A DNA stretch of 64,000 bases from assembly GCA_949317995.1 (NCBI GenBank), contig OX439041.1, positions 2,792,501-2,856,500 on the forward strand, read 5' to 3'. Positions 9,801-20,198 of this stretch are shown here, one piece after another. The stretch comes from Acholoe squamosa (taxonomy: Eukaryota > Annelida > Polychaeta > Phyllodocida > Polynoidae). The first letter of the stretch is position 1; the number at the start of each line of letters is the position of its first letter. The translations under genes and the position numbers were made by a program. The notes under the pieces were generated by a model, which was not told the origin of the DNA, did no database searches, and was given only the letters and a program-made list of their open reading frames with translations.

Positions 9801-12800
9801 TAAGTCATAGATAACAGCCACAGGTAGCCTTAAGTCATAGATAACAGCCACAGGTAGCCCTAAGTCATAGATAACAGCCACAAGTAGCCCTAAGTCATAG
9901 ATAACAGCCACAAGTAGCCCTAAGTCATAGATAACAGCCAAAGGTAGCCCTTAGTCATAGATAACAGCCAAAGGTAGCCCTAAGTCATAGATAACAGCCA
10001 AAAGTAGCCCTAAGTCATAGAAAACAGCTAAAGGTAGCCTTAATTCATAGATAACAGCCAAAGGTAGCCTTAATTCATAGATAACAGCCAAAGGTAGCCC
10101 TAAGTCATAGATAACAGCCACAGGTAGCCCTAAGTCATAGATAACAGCCACAAGTAGCCCTCAGTCATGGATAACAGCCAAAGGTAGCCCTAAGTCATAG
10201 ATAACAGCCACAGGTAGCCCTTACTCATAGATAACAGCCACAGGTAGCCCTAAGTCATAGATAACAGCCACAGGTAGCCCTAAGCCATAGATAACAGCCA
10301 AAGGTAGCCCTAAGTCATAGATAACAGCCAAAGGTAGCCCTTAGTCATAGATAACAGCCACAGGTAACCCTGAGTCATAGATAACAGCCACAAGTAGCCC
10401 TTAGTCATAGATAACAGCCAAAAGTAGCCCTAAGTCATAGATAACAGCCAAAGGTAGCCCTTAGTCATAGATAACAGCCACAGGTAACCCTGAGTCATAG
10501 ATAACAGCCACAAGTAGTTCTAATTCATAGATAACAGCCAAAAGTAGCCCTAAGTCATAGAAAACAGCCAAAGGTAGCCTTAATTCATAGATAACAGCCA
10601 AAGGTAGCCCTAAGTCATAGATAACAGCCACAGGTAGCCCTAAGTCATAGATAACAGCCACAAGTAGCCCTAAGTCATAAATAACAGCCACAAGTAGCCC
10701 TATGTCATAGATAACAGCCACAGGTAGCCCTAAGTCATAGATAACAGCCACAGGTAGCCCTAAGTCATAGATAACAGCCAAAGGTAGCCCTAAGTCATAG
10801 ATAACAGCCAAAAGTAGCCTTAAGTCATAGATAACAGCCACAGGTAGCCCTAAGTCATAGATAACAGCCACAGGTAACCCTAAGTCATAGATAACAGCCA
10901 CAGGTAGCCCTTAGTCATAGATAACAGCCACAGGTAACCCTGAGTCATAGATAACAGCCAAAAGAAGCCCTAAGTCATGGATAACAGCTACAGGTAGCCC
11001 TAAGTCATAGATAACAGCCACAAGTAGCCCTAAGTCATAGATAACAGCCAAAAGTCCAAGCACCACTAGGCAGCACGGGGCGGCAGCGTTACATGTGGCA
11101 CAGGTTTTCCTTTGTTCTGTTTGTTATTTATTGATGTTATATGTCAGTTTCACATGAATGTCACAACAATTTTGCGTCAATATCGTGCCATTCACACACC
11201 TGTGTCGCCTAGAACAATGGATTTTGGTGTGTCTCCAATGATGCTGCTGCCCTGTGCCGTGTAGTGGAGCCTCGGCAATAGGCAAGGCCTCCACCAGTGA
11301 CACAGCCACATCACCGTTCCTTGCACCACACATATTCCATTGTTCTGTCTTTTATTGTTTACACTTAACATTGAGGACACAATCAGAAAGGATACTCCAA
11401 TGCACAAAACAAGGGAAACCATGTGCCGCATGTTATGCTGCCATGGTGGAGCTGGGGCATATGAAAACTTCTTTTACTTGTAAAAAAGCTGATAAAATTG
11501 TGTGCTGCTGCAACCTTTGAAATAATCATGAGATAAACCTGAAAGATAAAAACAGAAAATACCTGGTTTCCAACAAAATAGTCCCCATGAAGCAGGTTTT
11601 CAAACTTGTCGGTCCTGGCAGGCAGCGCCTTGATCTGCTCCTCTCGTAATGCCTTCTGTAAACAATAAACATCAGTTCAAACACCCTGGGGGCCTTTTCA
11701 AAATAGCAAACAGTCTCACAAATACCATAGTACGTTGTGTATAAGATGCGGCTTATGAAGTTTGGGCTCTCAAAAGAAGACTTGTGCCGGATATAGCAAA
11801 ACAATGGAGAAAATGTAAGGGAAAAAAAGAGAAAGAATCATCCCATCATTCTATAAACTTGTAATGAGGGTCCTCCATTAAATGCGGTGAAATGTTAGGC
11901 CAAGATTATTTTTTTTCTATATATGAAAATAAAAACTATTTTCTCTTATCTATTCATAGGGCTAAACCCTCCTACCTGGAAATATCTACATATTACCCAA
12001 AGGGGGCGCTCATGATAGGGTTTCGTCACATAAAACCAAGTTGATTTTAGGTACAGTGGAAGACCTGATCTATGTGCTGATAACATTTATATTTTATGTT
12101 ACCCACTTTTTTCTCTCCGTCCTGCTCCCGGAACACCTGAACCAGAGGTCTAATGAAGTCTTCAAGACAGTCGACGATCATATCAATCTTTGCTGCATCC
12201 AGGTCGGTCTTACCCATCAGTCCTGGAAAGAATGAGCATTGGTAACTTACTTCAGGGCATCAAACCTGGTCCTCTGGCTTTCAAGTTGAGGATGCTATTA
12301 GCTGCACGAAAGTCACCTCCTGATATTTCAACCATCCACCTATCAGCTAGATCTGTGTGATACACATATATCGGGAAGAGTATAATCACGCCATGTATCT
12401 GTGGGTAAAAGGTTGTCTGGGAGAACATATTGGGCCCCTGACTGTGCGTGATTAACACATTTATTAGTGGGAGATTTTACACCTACAAGTGGACACTGTA
12501 GGAGGCCATCCTCTTCGCTTTGAAAGTGTCATTATAGACCATAAAACTTTAGACCGGGAGTGTGTGGTTTCCCTGTACATGTCAATTAACAACTCTGGAG
12601 GAAGGTTGTCATAGTGTCAGAACGGTCATTTGCTTGAAACCACTGACCACAGCTATAAGACTCCCACTGAGAAACCATTAGTAAGGCCCTTTGTCAGCCT
12701 CGCCAAGTTCTGGTAGAGAACTTTTTTTTTAGTGACCGGCGAAAACTCAGGGGTGCGACTTTGTTGGCCTCGCCAAGTTCCGGTAGAGAACCTTTTTTTT

Positions 12801-13829
12801 TTAGTGACCGGCGAAAACTCAGGGGTGCGACTTTGTTGGCCTCGCCAAGTTCCGGTAGAGAACCTTTTTTTTAGTGACCGGCGAACACTCAGGGGTGCGA
12901 CATAATGGCATCATACAAACTTCTGCATGGCAAAAAGTTTAGCTGACCCTCTAGGTGTTGTCATGAAGTGCTGGCAAGCAGTCTCAGCAGCACTTGATTG
13001 CAGCATCATGACAAACACTGGGCATGCTGCACTTCTGTACTCTAGTGGCACTTAAAGTCCTACACATGGAGAACAATGCATTACCTGCCTGCTTGGAGAG
13101 ATATCGGTTTATGGCGTTGCTCTGACACAACACTTCCCCGTCCACCTCAAATAACGGCAGCTGACTAAACGGCAGATCTGGGGGAACAGATCAGGTTTAT
13201 AAATTCAGCATTTCTATTGGTCTATCACAAATGTACAGTAAATTCAGATAATGCTATCAAAATACAGTCATGTCTCAATATATCGGTCTTCAAAAAGTCG
13301 GCTGATTCACTAACCAACCACTAATCACCCTGAATAGATTAAATTATTACCATTATATTTTATTGTAATTCTGATTCAAAGAAGAAGTCGATTCAGAAAC
13401 AAGTCATTTTTTATCTGAAACGTGGGTGGCCAGTTAAGTGAGACATGACTGTAATAGATTAACAGATTTTGTACTCATCACAACATGTGATTTCACATGC
13501 GATCCACCAAAATCCATGAAGCCCCCATCTGGCAATGAATGAATCAGCTCTAGCAGCCTTAAGCATCAAAGTTAATTTCTCAAGAAGCATAGTCTCTGTC
13601 AAACACATTCGAGAATAAAGTACCCTATGAAACACGAAAAAAACAGCGAACAAATGATGTAAGGGGGCTTTATAAGTTAAATAAAACAACCCTTACCTGA
13701 CTTTATTTGGTTGAACTGTTCCCGTGTTAGGCGGATATCTTCATACTTAATGCCACCATATGCCATCACGATGCGTGCTATCTCTCCTCGACCCCGAGCA
13801 TCAAAGTAGGTGAGTTTGTACTGAGGCAT
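6824..13829 (-). CDS. Sigma-class glutathione S-transferase / hematopoietic prostaglandin D synthase-like, five coding exons
   Basis: Exons in transcript order: 13829-13697, 13177-13085, 12222-12107, 11655-11563 and 6979-6824; they join with consistent phases (1, 1, 0, 0) and GT-AG borders to give 196 residues plus TGA. Family role: cytosolic conjugation of glutathione to electrophiles, or isomerisation of PGH2 to PGD2. Exon 1 begins MPQYKLTYFDARGRGEIAR, with the catalytic Tyr at residue 8. The thioredoxin-like domain continues through LPFSQLPLFEVDG and the QSNAINRYLS glutathione-binding turn. The helical domain has LMGKTDLDAAKIDMIVD, VGNQLTLADIA and a C-terminal PNIAAWIAKRP. Length is slightly below that of vertebrate HPGDS (about 199). 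Intron 4 is 4.58 kb and mostly a 30-bp tandem array; intron 2 holds a MITE and a 70-bp triplicate. Prostaglandin-synthase versus general GST activity cannot be decided from sequence. Confidence 0.9.
7071..11054. repeat. 30-bp minisatellite, about 133 copies, inside GST intron 4
   Basis: The unit reads AGCCCTAAGTCATAGATAAC followed by AGCCAAAGGT or AGCCACAAGT. It fills about 87% of the intron between GST exons 4 and 5. The unit is ten codons long, so the GST-sense (-) strand stays open for hundreds of codons as an AVIYDLGLP-type repeat. It is broken where CTAAGTCATAG becomes CTTAGTCATAG (TAA in that frame) and at length variants such as the 29-bp unit near 7960. Each - strand unit carries one TTAGGG. 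It is intronic, as GST exons 4 and 5 join in phase 0 without it. Confidence 0.95.
11055..11562. other. Non-repetitive part of GST intron 4
   Basis: About 500 bp between the 30-bp array and exon 4. The only open frames are short (under 95 codons) and unrecognised. Exon 4's donor (CAG|GTATTT on the - strand) is at its right edge. Confidence 0.5.
12690..12901. repeat. Three tandem copies of a 70-72-bp unit in GST intron 2
   Basis: Copies start at 12690, 12760 and 12832. Each has GCCTCGCCAAGTTC, GGTAGAGAAC, a T-run of 8-9, AGTGACCGGCG and CTCAGGGGTGCGAC. Copies are nearly identical and differ mainly in T-run length. It is more GC-rich than the surrounding intron. Identity unknown. Confidence 0.85.
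12940..13055. mobile_element. Degenerate copy of the TGATGCACCAATGAAGTGCTGG MITE family in GST intron 2
   Basis: Contains TCATGAAGTGCTGGCAAGCA, GCAGCACTTGATTGCAGCAT and CATGACAAACACTGGGCATG, diverged versions of the arms seen in better copies at 18060-18300 and 19966-20198. Confidence 0.45.
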
Positions 13830-13846
13830 GGCGGATGTTCTGCACT

Positions 13847-13852
13847 CACGTG
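13847..13852 (-). promoter_or_regulatory. CACGTG E-box next to the GST start codon
   Basis: A palindromic CACGTG 18 bases upstream of the GST ATG, in the short unique stretch between the start codon and the 35-bp array. The six-base site may be coincidental. On the - strand the same bases read CACGTGAGT, which also resembles a splice donor. Confidence 0.3.
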
Positions 13853-13855
13853 GGG

Positions 13856-15258
13856 AACAAGTAGAACTATATATACCTGTATATAAGTAGAACAAGTAGA
13901 ACTATTTATACCTGTATATAAGTAGAACAAGTAGAACTACTTATACCTGTATATAAGTAGAACAAGTAGAACTACTTATACCTGTATATAAGTAGAACAA
14001 GTAGAACTACTTATACCTGTATATAAGTAGAACAAGTAGAACTATTCATACCTGTATATAAGTAGAACAAGTAGAACTACTTATACCTGTGTATAAGTAG
14101 AACAAGTAGAACTATTTATACCTGTATATAAGTAGAACAAGTAGAACTATTTATACCTGTATATAAGTAGAACAAGTAGAACTATTCATACCTGTATATA
14201 AGTAGAACAAGTAGAACTACTTATACCTGTATATAAGTAGAACAAGTAGAACTATTTATACCTGTATATAAGTAGAACAAGTAGAACTATTTATACCTGT
14301 ATATAAGTAGGACCATGTAGAACTACTTACACCTGTATATAAGTAGAACAAGTAGAACTATTTATACCTGTGTATAAGTAGAACAAGTAGAACTATTTAT
14401 ACCTGTATATAAGTAGAACAAGTAGAACTATTTATACCTGTATATAAGTAGGACCATGTAGAACTACTTACACCTGTATATAAGTAGAACAAGTAGAACT
14501 ACTTATACCTGTATATAAGTAGAACAAGTAGAACTATTTATACCTGTATATAAGTAGAACAAGTAGAACTATTTATACCTGTATATAAGTAGGACCATGT
14601 AGAACTACTTACACCTGTATATAAGTAGAACAAGTAGAACTACTTATACCTGTATATAAGTAGAACAAGTAGAACTATTTATACCTGTATATAAGTAGAA
14701 CAAGTAGAACTATTTATACCTGTATATAAGTAGGACCATGTAGAACTACTTACACCTGTATATAAGTAGAACAAGTAGAACTATTTATACCTGTATATAA
14801 GTAGAACAAGTAGAACTACTTACACCTGTATATAAGTAGAACAAGTAGAACTATTTATACCTGTGTATAAGTAGAACAAGTAGAACTACTTATACCTGTA
14901 TATAAGTAGAACAAGTAGAACTATTTATACCTGTATATAAGTAGAACAAGTAGAACTATTTATACCTGTATATAAGTAGAACAAGAAGAACTATTCATAC
15001 CTGTATATAAATAGAACAAGTAGAACTACTTATACCTGTATATAAGTAGAACAAGTAGAACTATTTATACCTGTATATAAGTAGAACAAGAAGAACTATT
15101 CATACCTGTATATAAATAGAACAAGTAGAACTACTTATACCTGTATATAAGTAGAACAAGTAGAACTACTTATACCTGTATATAAGTAGAACAAGTAGAA
15201 CTACTTATACCTGTATATAAGTAGAACAAGTAGAACTTCTTATACCTGTATATAAGTA
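13856..15258. repeat. 35-bp minisatellite, about 40 copies, immediately upstream of the GST ATG
   Basis: The unit is AAGTAGAACAAGTAGAACTA then TTTATACCTGTATAT. The copy nearest the gene starts 27 bp upstream of the ATG. Read toward the gene (- strand), many units contain GGTATAAATAG, others GGTATAAGTAG, and the nearest GGTATATATAG, all TATA-box-like; the other strand contains TATATAAG. A four-unit, 141-bp higher-order repeat is marked by a 36-bp variant with GGACCATG at 14310, 14451, 14592 and 14733. Any GST promoter must lie in or beyond this array. Confidence 0.93.
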
Positions 15259-15261
15259 TGA

Positions 15262-15345
15262 CCATGATGCATGAATGCAGCCCAGGCAGGTCACACACCA
15301 GGGCTGCATCCATGCATCATTAGGACAAACAATGGGCATGATGCA
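15262..15345. mobile_element. Fragment of the GATGCATGAATGCAGCCC MITE family
   Basis: An inverted pair, CATGATGCATGAATGCAGCCC and GGGCTGCATCCATGCATCAT, followed by AATGGGCATGATGCA. The same block recurs at 20020-20075 and 26105-26185. The fragment abuts the 35-bp array. Confidence 0.55.
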
Positions 15346-15546
15346 CTGATACGTTAACAGCTGTAATATGATTAAGAAAGGTGTACACCACAACGTACTA
15401 TAGCATCTATGAGATATGTTGATACTTACGTACTGAATACGGTGCTACCTGTACCGACATTAGATGTACTATGACATGATGTGAACACACTGTGAGATTG
15501 AGAAGTGGTGAAATAGGGCATGTCGTGTAGGTATACTATTGTCAGT

Positions 15547-15955
15547 TTAACCCTTTGGCACAGCTCAGTGGTTCATGCGGATTATATTACATTGCCATTA
15601 TTATCACCTAGCCAGTGGTGCCTTTATATGTGGATCAACACGATAAAAGGTACGACTGCGCACCCCTTCGCGGGCATACCTTTTAACGTGTTGATCCACA
15701 ATTATATCATACCAACACTCAAAATGTGGACATGATGCACCAATGAGGTTCTGGCATGCCAGCACTTCATTGGTGCATCATGACCCAGTGGACATGATGC
15801 ACCAATGAGGTTCTGGCATGCCAGCACTTCATTGGTGCATCATGACCCAGTGGACATGATGCACCAATGAGGTTCTGGCATGCCAGCACTTCATTGGTGC
15901 ATCATGACCCAGTGGACATGATGCACCAATGCAGTATTGGTACTTAAAGGGTCAA
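15547..15955. mobile_element. MITE of the TTAACCCTTTAA-ended family with internal 62-bp tandem repeats and a nested hairpin
   Basis: Ends TTTAACCCTTTGGCA and TACTTAAAGGGTCAA form the terminal inverted repeat. At 15727-15912 a 62-bp unit (itself a hairpin, CATGATGCACCAATGAGG against CTTCATTGGTGCATCATG) is repeated three times, plus a partial fourth copy. At 15629-15700 sits a separate near-perfect hairpin with 24-bp arms (TGTGGATCAACACGATAAAA and its complement, one mismatch) around a GC-rich loop. Confidence 0.7.
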
Positions 15956-16047
15956 TGTACTGACTACTGGTGGTGTATTGTTTACAAACATGGCATATTA
16001 ATGTAACTTGGTCATTTTGTTGCTTCGTAGCAGAAATGGCTGTAGGA

Positions 16048-16919
16048 GGGTCTGTGGGGCTCTTAACCCTCAAACAGGTACCATTTTGAGGGTTAAGAGC
16101 AACCACAGGATCTTACCCCTCAAATATGTGTCTTAAGCCTCAAACGCTCTTATCCTTCAAATGCTCTTAAGCCTCAAATGCTTCTAAGCCTCAAACGCTC
16201 TTATCCCTCAAACCCACTTAAGCCTCAAAAGCTATGTGACAGCAGATTTAGACTAATGTCATGGCAAGCGAATTGCCCAGGCATCACCCTGGGCCAGTGA
16301 AAAGGTTTGATAGCATATTTATTCTGATAAGGTGCTTATTCTATGGGCCCAAGCAAAGATTTGAATGGACTACCATAACAGTAGATTTAGCATATATATG
16401 CATGTTCATTTCTTGATATATCTTTATGTACATAGTTCAACAGGAATAAAGTTTTAGTTACTTATACATGCTGGGTTATGTGATTTGTTCATCTAAAACT
16501 GTATCATATTATGGAAAAGTATGTGAACTTTGTAGGCATTGAGATGTTGGCTTATGGTTCAAAGTAATGAATTCCGTGGAGGGAATGACCACTTCAATTG
16601 GTCAAAAATATAATTTGCTTAATTGTACATTCTGAATTGTGATTGGGTCTTTATCTATAGCTCATAATCTAATACAAATTGTTTTACTTTGACCTTGCAA
16701 TTGCAAAAAATCTCAAATGGATTTCAGGGAGGGTGTTTGAGAGATAAGAGCATTTGAGGGATAAGAGCGTTTGAGGTTTAAGAGCGTTTGAGGCTTAAGA
16801 GTGTTTGAGGCTTAAGACACATATTTGAGGGATAAGATCCTGTGGTTGCTCTTAACCCTCAAACGGGTACCTGTTTGAGGGTTAAGAACTGTTTGAGGGA
16901 TAAGAGCCTCACAGGGTCC
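16048..16919. mobile_element. Foldback element with about 185-bp arms made of short repeats
   Basis: The left arm (16048-16235) begins GGGTCTGTGGGGCTCTTAAC; the right arm (16733-16919) ends in the inverted equivalent GATAAGAGCCTCACAGGGTC. Both arms are strings of a roughly 17-bp word, CTTAAGCCTCAAACGCT or its complement. The AT-rich centre (about 500 bp) has no open frame of note. I could not identify a target-site duplication. It resembles a foldback-type non-autonomous DNA element. Confidence 0.75.
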
Positions 16920-17032
16920 AATTTTCTCAACAAATCAATATTACAGGTCAAGTTGGAATATTTTGGGAAATGCTGGCGGACATACAAAGTCAGTCTCACC
17001 ATTGTTTCAATATGAAAAATCGTCCCAACTTG

Positions 17033-17092
17033 AAGGAGAATTGAACCCCGGCCGCAGTGGAGGTAGGTGGAAGCCTTAGCCATAGCGCCACA
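17033..17092 (-). repeat. tRNA-derived SINE head fragment
   Basis: On the - strand it reads CAGTGTGGCGCTATGGCTAA, then a spacer, then CACTGCGGCCGGGGTTCAAT-TCTC. This has a Pol III A-box-like TATGGCTAAGG and a B-box-like GGGTTCAATTC at the spacing normal for tRNA-derived SINEs. No 3' tail could be delimited, so it is probably truncated. Confidence 0.55.
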
Positions 17093-17136
17093 CTGAACGG
17101 TTATGAAATCCAATGCAAAAGTAAATAAATTCTAAC

Positions 17137-17603
17137 CTGTGGTCCTAGTCCTATGTTTACACTCAGTTTTCATCTTGATTCCAAGCTTGTCATGTTATAA
17201 TATTAGAGACATACACATCCTTAGATAGTCTATATGATCCCTCCATGCTTATTATGTCCAATATATTCAAAATAAAGAAGAATCCATTGATTTTTCCATC
17301 GTAAGCGAGTCGCAGTCCAGCAATTCTCTGGGTCTTCTTCAACTGCGGCATGTTGACCTACATCCACATACAGGCCACTGACATACTTTCGTCAGACAAG
17401 AAGGCAGAAAATGGCCTGACCGGGACTCACTTACAATGGAAAAATCAATGGATTCCTCTTTATTTTGAATATATTGGACATAAATATAATGGAGGGATCA
17501 TATAGACTATTTAAGGATGTGTATGATTTAATATGGAGACTTGTCATGGTTGGATTCCATACGAAAAGTGTGTGTAAACACAGTGGTACAGGTCCCGGCA
17601 AGG
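17137..17603. mobile_element. Foldback/MITE with about 180-bp inverted arms
   Basis: Left arm core 17216-17311 and right arm core 17424-17519 are about 90% complementary (CATAGTCTATATGATCCCTCC-type words, AATCCATTGATTTTTCCAT). Weaker pairing extends outward to TGTTTACAC and ACCTGT near both ends. The central loop is about 110 bp. No coding capacity. Confidence 0.72.
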
Positions 17604-17736
17604 AACAAAAACAATGGCTTCTCGCAGAGCGAAGCTGGGAGGATCGGTGACACTTACAAAATGTCTTCTCGTGCCTATATTCTGGGGATATCAGGTAGGA
17701 AATTAATGTTATTATGGAGGAAAAGGTGGTATAAAC

Positions 17737-17856
17737 GCATTATGGCATAAATATGACAGCCCACGGTTTGTATACTGACAATACTGCACTCGCCTTCGGC
17801 TCGTGCAATATTCGTCAATATACAAACCTTGGGCTGTCATATTTATGCTATATTGC
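17737..17856. mobile_element. 120-bp near-perfect palindromic MITE
   Basis: GCATTATGGCATAAATATGA at the left pairs with TCATATTTATGCTATATTGC at the right. Pairing continues inward through CAGCCCACGGTTTGTATA to a short loop around CGCCTTCGGCTCG. Arms are about 55 bp with few mismatches. Confidence 0.75.
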
Positions 17857-17989
17857 ATTAATATATGATATCATAGTCTACAAGGGGCTACCTTTCACAT
17901 CCCGCATATATGTAGGAATGTTTTAATGTAAGAGTCACGGTAATTAATTACCTGGAGACACGAGATGGACACTCGACTTAGCACAGAAC

Positions 17990-17993
<4 letters not shown>

Positions 17994-18050
<57 letters not shown>
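17994..18050. repeat. (TA)n microsatellite, 57 bp
   Basis: Uninterrupted alternating TA, directly abutting the MITE that starts at 18060. Confidence 0.97.
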
Positions 18051-18057
<7 letters not shown>

Positions 18058-18059
18058 AT

Positions 18060-18300
18060 TTAACCCTTTAATGGCTGCTGATGCATTAATGCATCATGCC
18101 AATTGGTCAACGTGATGCACCAATGATGTGCTGGTGAGACTGCTTACCAGCACTTCATTGGTGCATCATGTCGACACTCCAGGAGTTTGTGTATCAACCC
18201 TGTAGGGTCGGCATGCTGCAAGAAGGTAGCCCTTAGGGCTGTGTTCATGCGTCATGCCGACCAATGGGCATGATGCATCCGCGGCCCTTATAGGGCTTAA
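18060..18300. mobile_element. Reference-quality copy of the TTAACCCTTTAA MITE family
   Basis: Terminal inverted repeats TTAACCCTTTAATGGCTGCT and (complement of the right end) TTAAGCCCTATAAGGGCCGC, both followed by GATGCA. Inside are a hairpin GTGATGCACCAATGATGTGC / CACTTCATTGGTGCATCATG, CCCTGTAGGGTCGGCATG, and GACCAATGGGCATGATGCAT. About 240 bp, no coding capacity, inserted beside a TA microsatellite. Confidence 0.75.
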
Positions 18301-19036
18301 TGAGAATACAGCAGTGGGTGTGGTGGGTGGTGATGAGGGGGCTGCAGTGTTGATACACACACCAATACATGAACACCGGGAAGTTTAAGGAAGTTAAATT
18401 TATTTTCTGAGGTGGTGGGGTGGCACTTGTCAATAAGATAATGACTGCAGGCTGACAGATCAGTGGTGGCGAAGGATTCCAGCGAGATTCTAAAAATAGT
18501 GTTGTGTACATCGTACATATATGAGGGCACAAAGAGCGATAAACTACAGTGCTGGACAATTGTGGAAAGAGGGGGCGGTCACTTTCCAGCTTCTTCAATG
18601 CAGATAGGCTGGTCAGATTTCACTGAGAGGTAGGACGGTAGGGTAGCAGTTGACACTAACTCTCACAGAGTGAGTGCCCCCCCATATGGGGTCATTTTCT
18701 GAGGTGTATGAAGAGTAAGAAGCACAGGCCGGGATCGTTTCTCACCAGGAAGATGGAAAGAAATTAGACTCTTGCTTGGGCGAAGATGAAAGGTAAAGAT
18801 GTACAAAGATTTTGACCCCACTTGAGATAGGGATGTGAAAGATTTTTTGCCCTTTTATAGAAAAGAACATGCTGTACTATTAGAAGCTCAAAGAGGGTAA
18901 CAAGGAATTTCTTGCACCACATCTCTAGCTTTTGGCAACTTTTGAGGAGGGATGAAGAAGATTTTTGCGCATCTTTCAGCACCCTCAAGTTAAATAATGA
19001 CCTCACCCTGTTGGTGATTTACATGCCTATCATACT

Positions 19037-19792
19037 TTAACCATTTTAAGGGGCACTATCACGTCCATTGGTCGTCGTTATGACATTGTATCAATGAAGT
19101 GCTGGCCAGTAGACTCGCCAACACTTCATTGGTGCATCATGCCAAACCTCTAGGGGTGTATTAATACTGTATGGTCGGCATGATGCAGCAATGTAACCCT
19201 TTGAAGTTGCCCACCAGGGCTGCGTCCATGCATCATGACGACCAATGGGCATTAATGCATCATGATGACCAATGGGTATGATGCATTAAAGCATCATGAC
19301 GACCAATGGGCATGATGCATTAATGCATCATGAAGACCAATGGGCATGATGCATCAATGCATCATGACGACCAATGGGCATGATGCATCAATGCATCATG
19401 ACGACCAATGGGCATGATGCATCAATGCATCATGACGACCAGTGGGCATGATGCATGAATGCATCATGACGACCAATGGGCATGATGCATGAATGCATCA
19501 TGACGACCAATGGGCATGATGCATGAATGCATCATGACGACCAATGGGCATGATGCATGAATGCATCATGACGACCAATGGGCATGATGCATGAATGCAT
19601 CATGAAGACCAATGGGCATGATGCATCAATGCATCATGACGACCAATGGGCATGATGCATCAATGCATCATGACGACCAATGGGCATGATGCATCAATGC
19701 ATCATGACGACCAATGGGCATGATGCATCAATGCATCATGACGACCAATGGGCATGATGTATTAATACATCAGCAGCCCTTGGAGAGTTAAA
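19037..19792. mobile_element. Same MITE family, expanded by about 16 internal 34-bp repeats
   Basis: Left end TTAACCATTTTAAGGGGC, right end GCAGCCCTTGGAGAGTTAA. At 19217-19760 the element's own CATGATGCATCAATGCATCA-TGACGACCAATGGG segment is tandemly repeated with period 34. Each unit contains the palindrome CATGATGCAT..ATGCATCATG. The flanking parts match the unexpanded copy at 18060-18300, so the array grew inside the element. Confidence 0.8.
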
Positions 19793-19965
19793 GCACCATG
19801 CTGCATTGAGAGGGTTTAATTAATGGTATTTCTATGACGTCAATGATGGCCCCGGGATCTAGAGGCCTCACACATCATGATAAATAAATAATAAAGAGGA
19901 GCAATACATGTATGTCAGAATTTCTATGCTGCAACAAAAGCTACCTGTGAGGAGTAAATGATGCC

Positions 19966-20198
19966 TTAAGGGCTGCTGATGTCTGTTGATGCATTAATGC
20001 ATAATGCCCATTGGTCATCATCATGTATGAATGCAGCCCTGGTGAGTAACTCACCAGGGCTGCATTCATGCATTATGCCGACCCTACAGGGTCCTGGAGA
20101 GCCGGCATGATGCTCCAATGAGCCAGCACTTCATTTATGCATCATGCTAACTAATGGGCATGATGCAATTCTGCATCAGTGGCCTTTAAATGGTTAAA
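19966..20198. mobile_element. Same MITE family, inverted copy
   Basis: Starts TTAAGGGCTGCTGATG and ends CAGTGGCCTTTAAATGGTTAA. It has the internal perfect hairpin ATGAATGCAGCCCTGGTGAG / CTCACCAGGGCTGCATTCAT and ACCCTACAGGGTC. Confidence 0.75.

Noticed and set aside
7068..10901. Series of minus-strand proteins made of AVIYDLGLP repeats
   Set aside because: The array lies between two GST exons that join in phase without it, and the frames are broken by stop-bearing and 29-bp units; treated as intronic repeat rather than genes.
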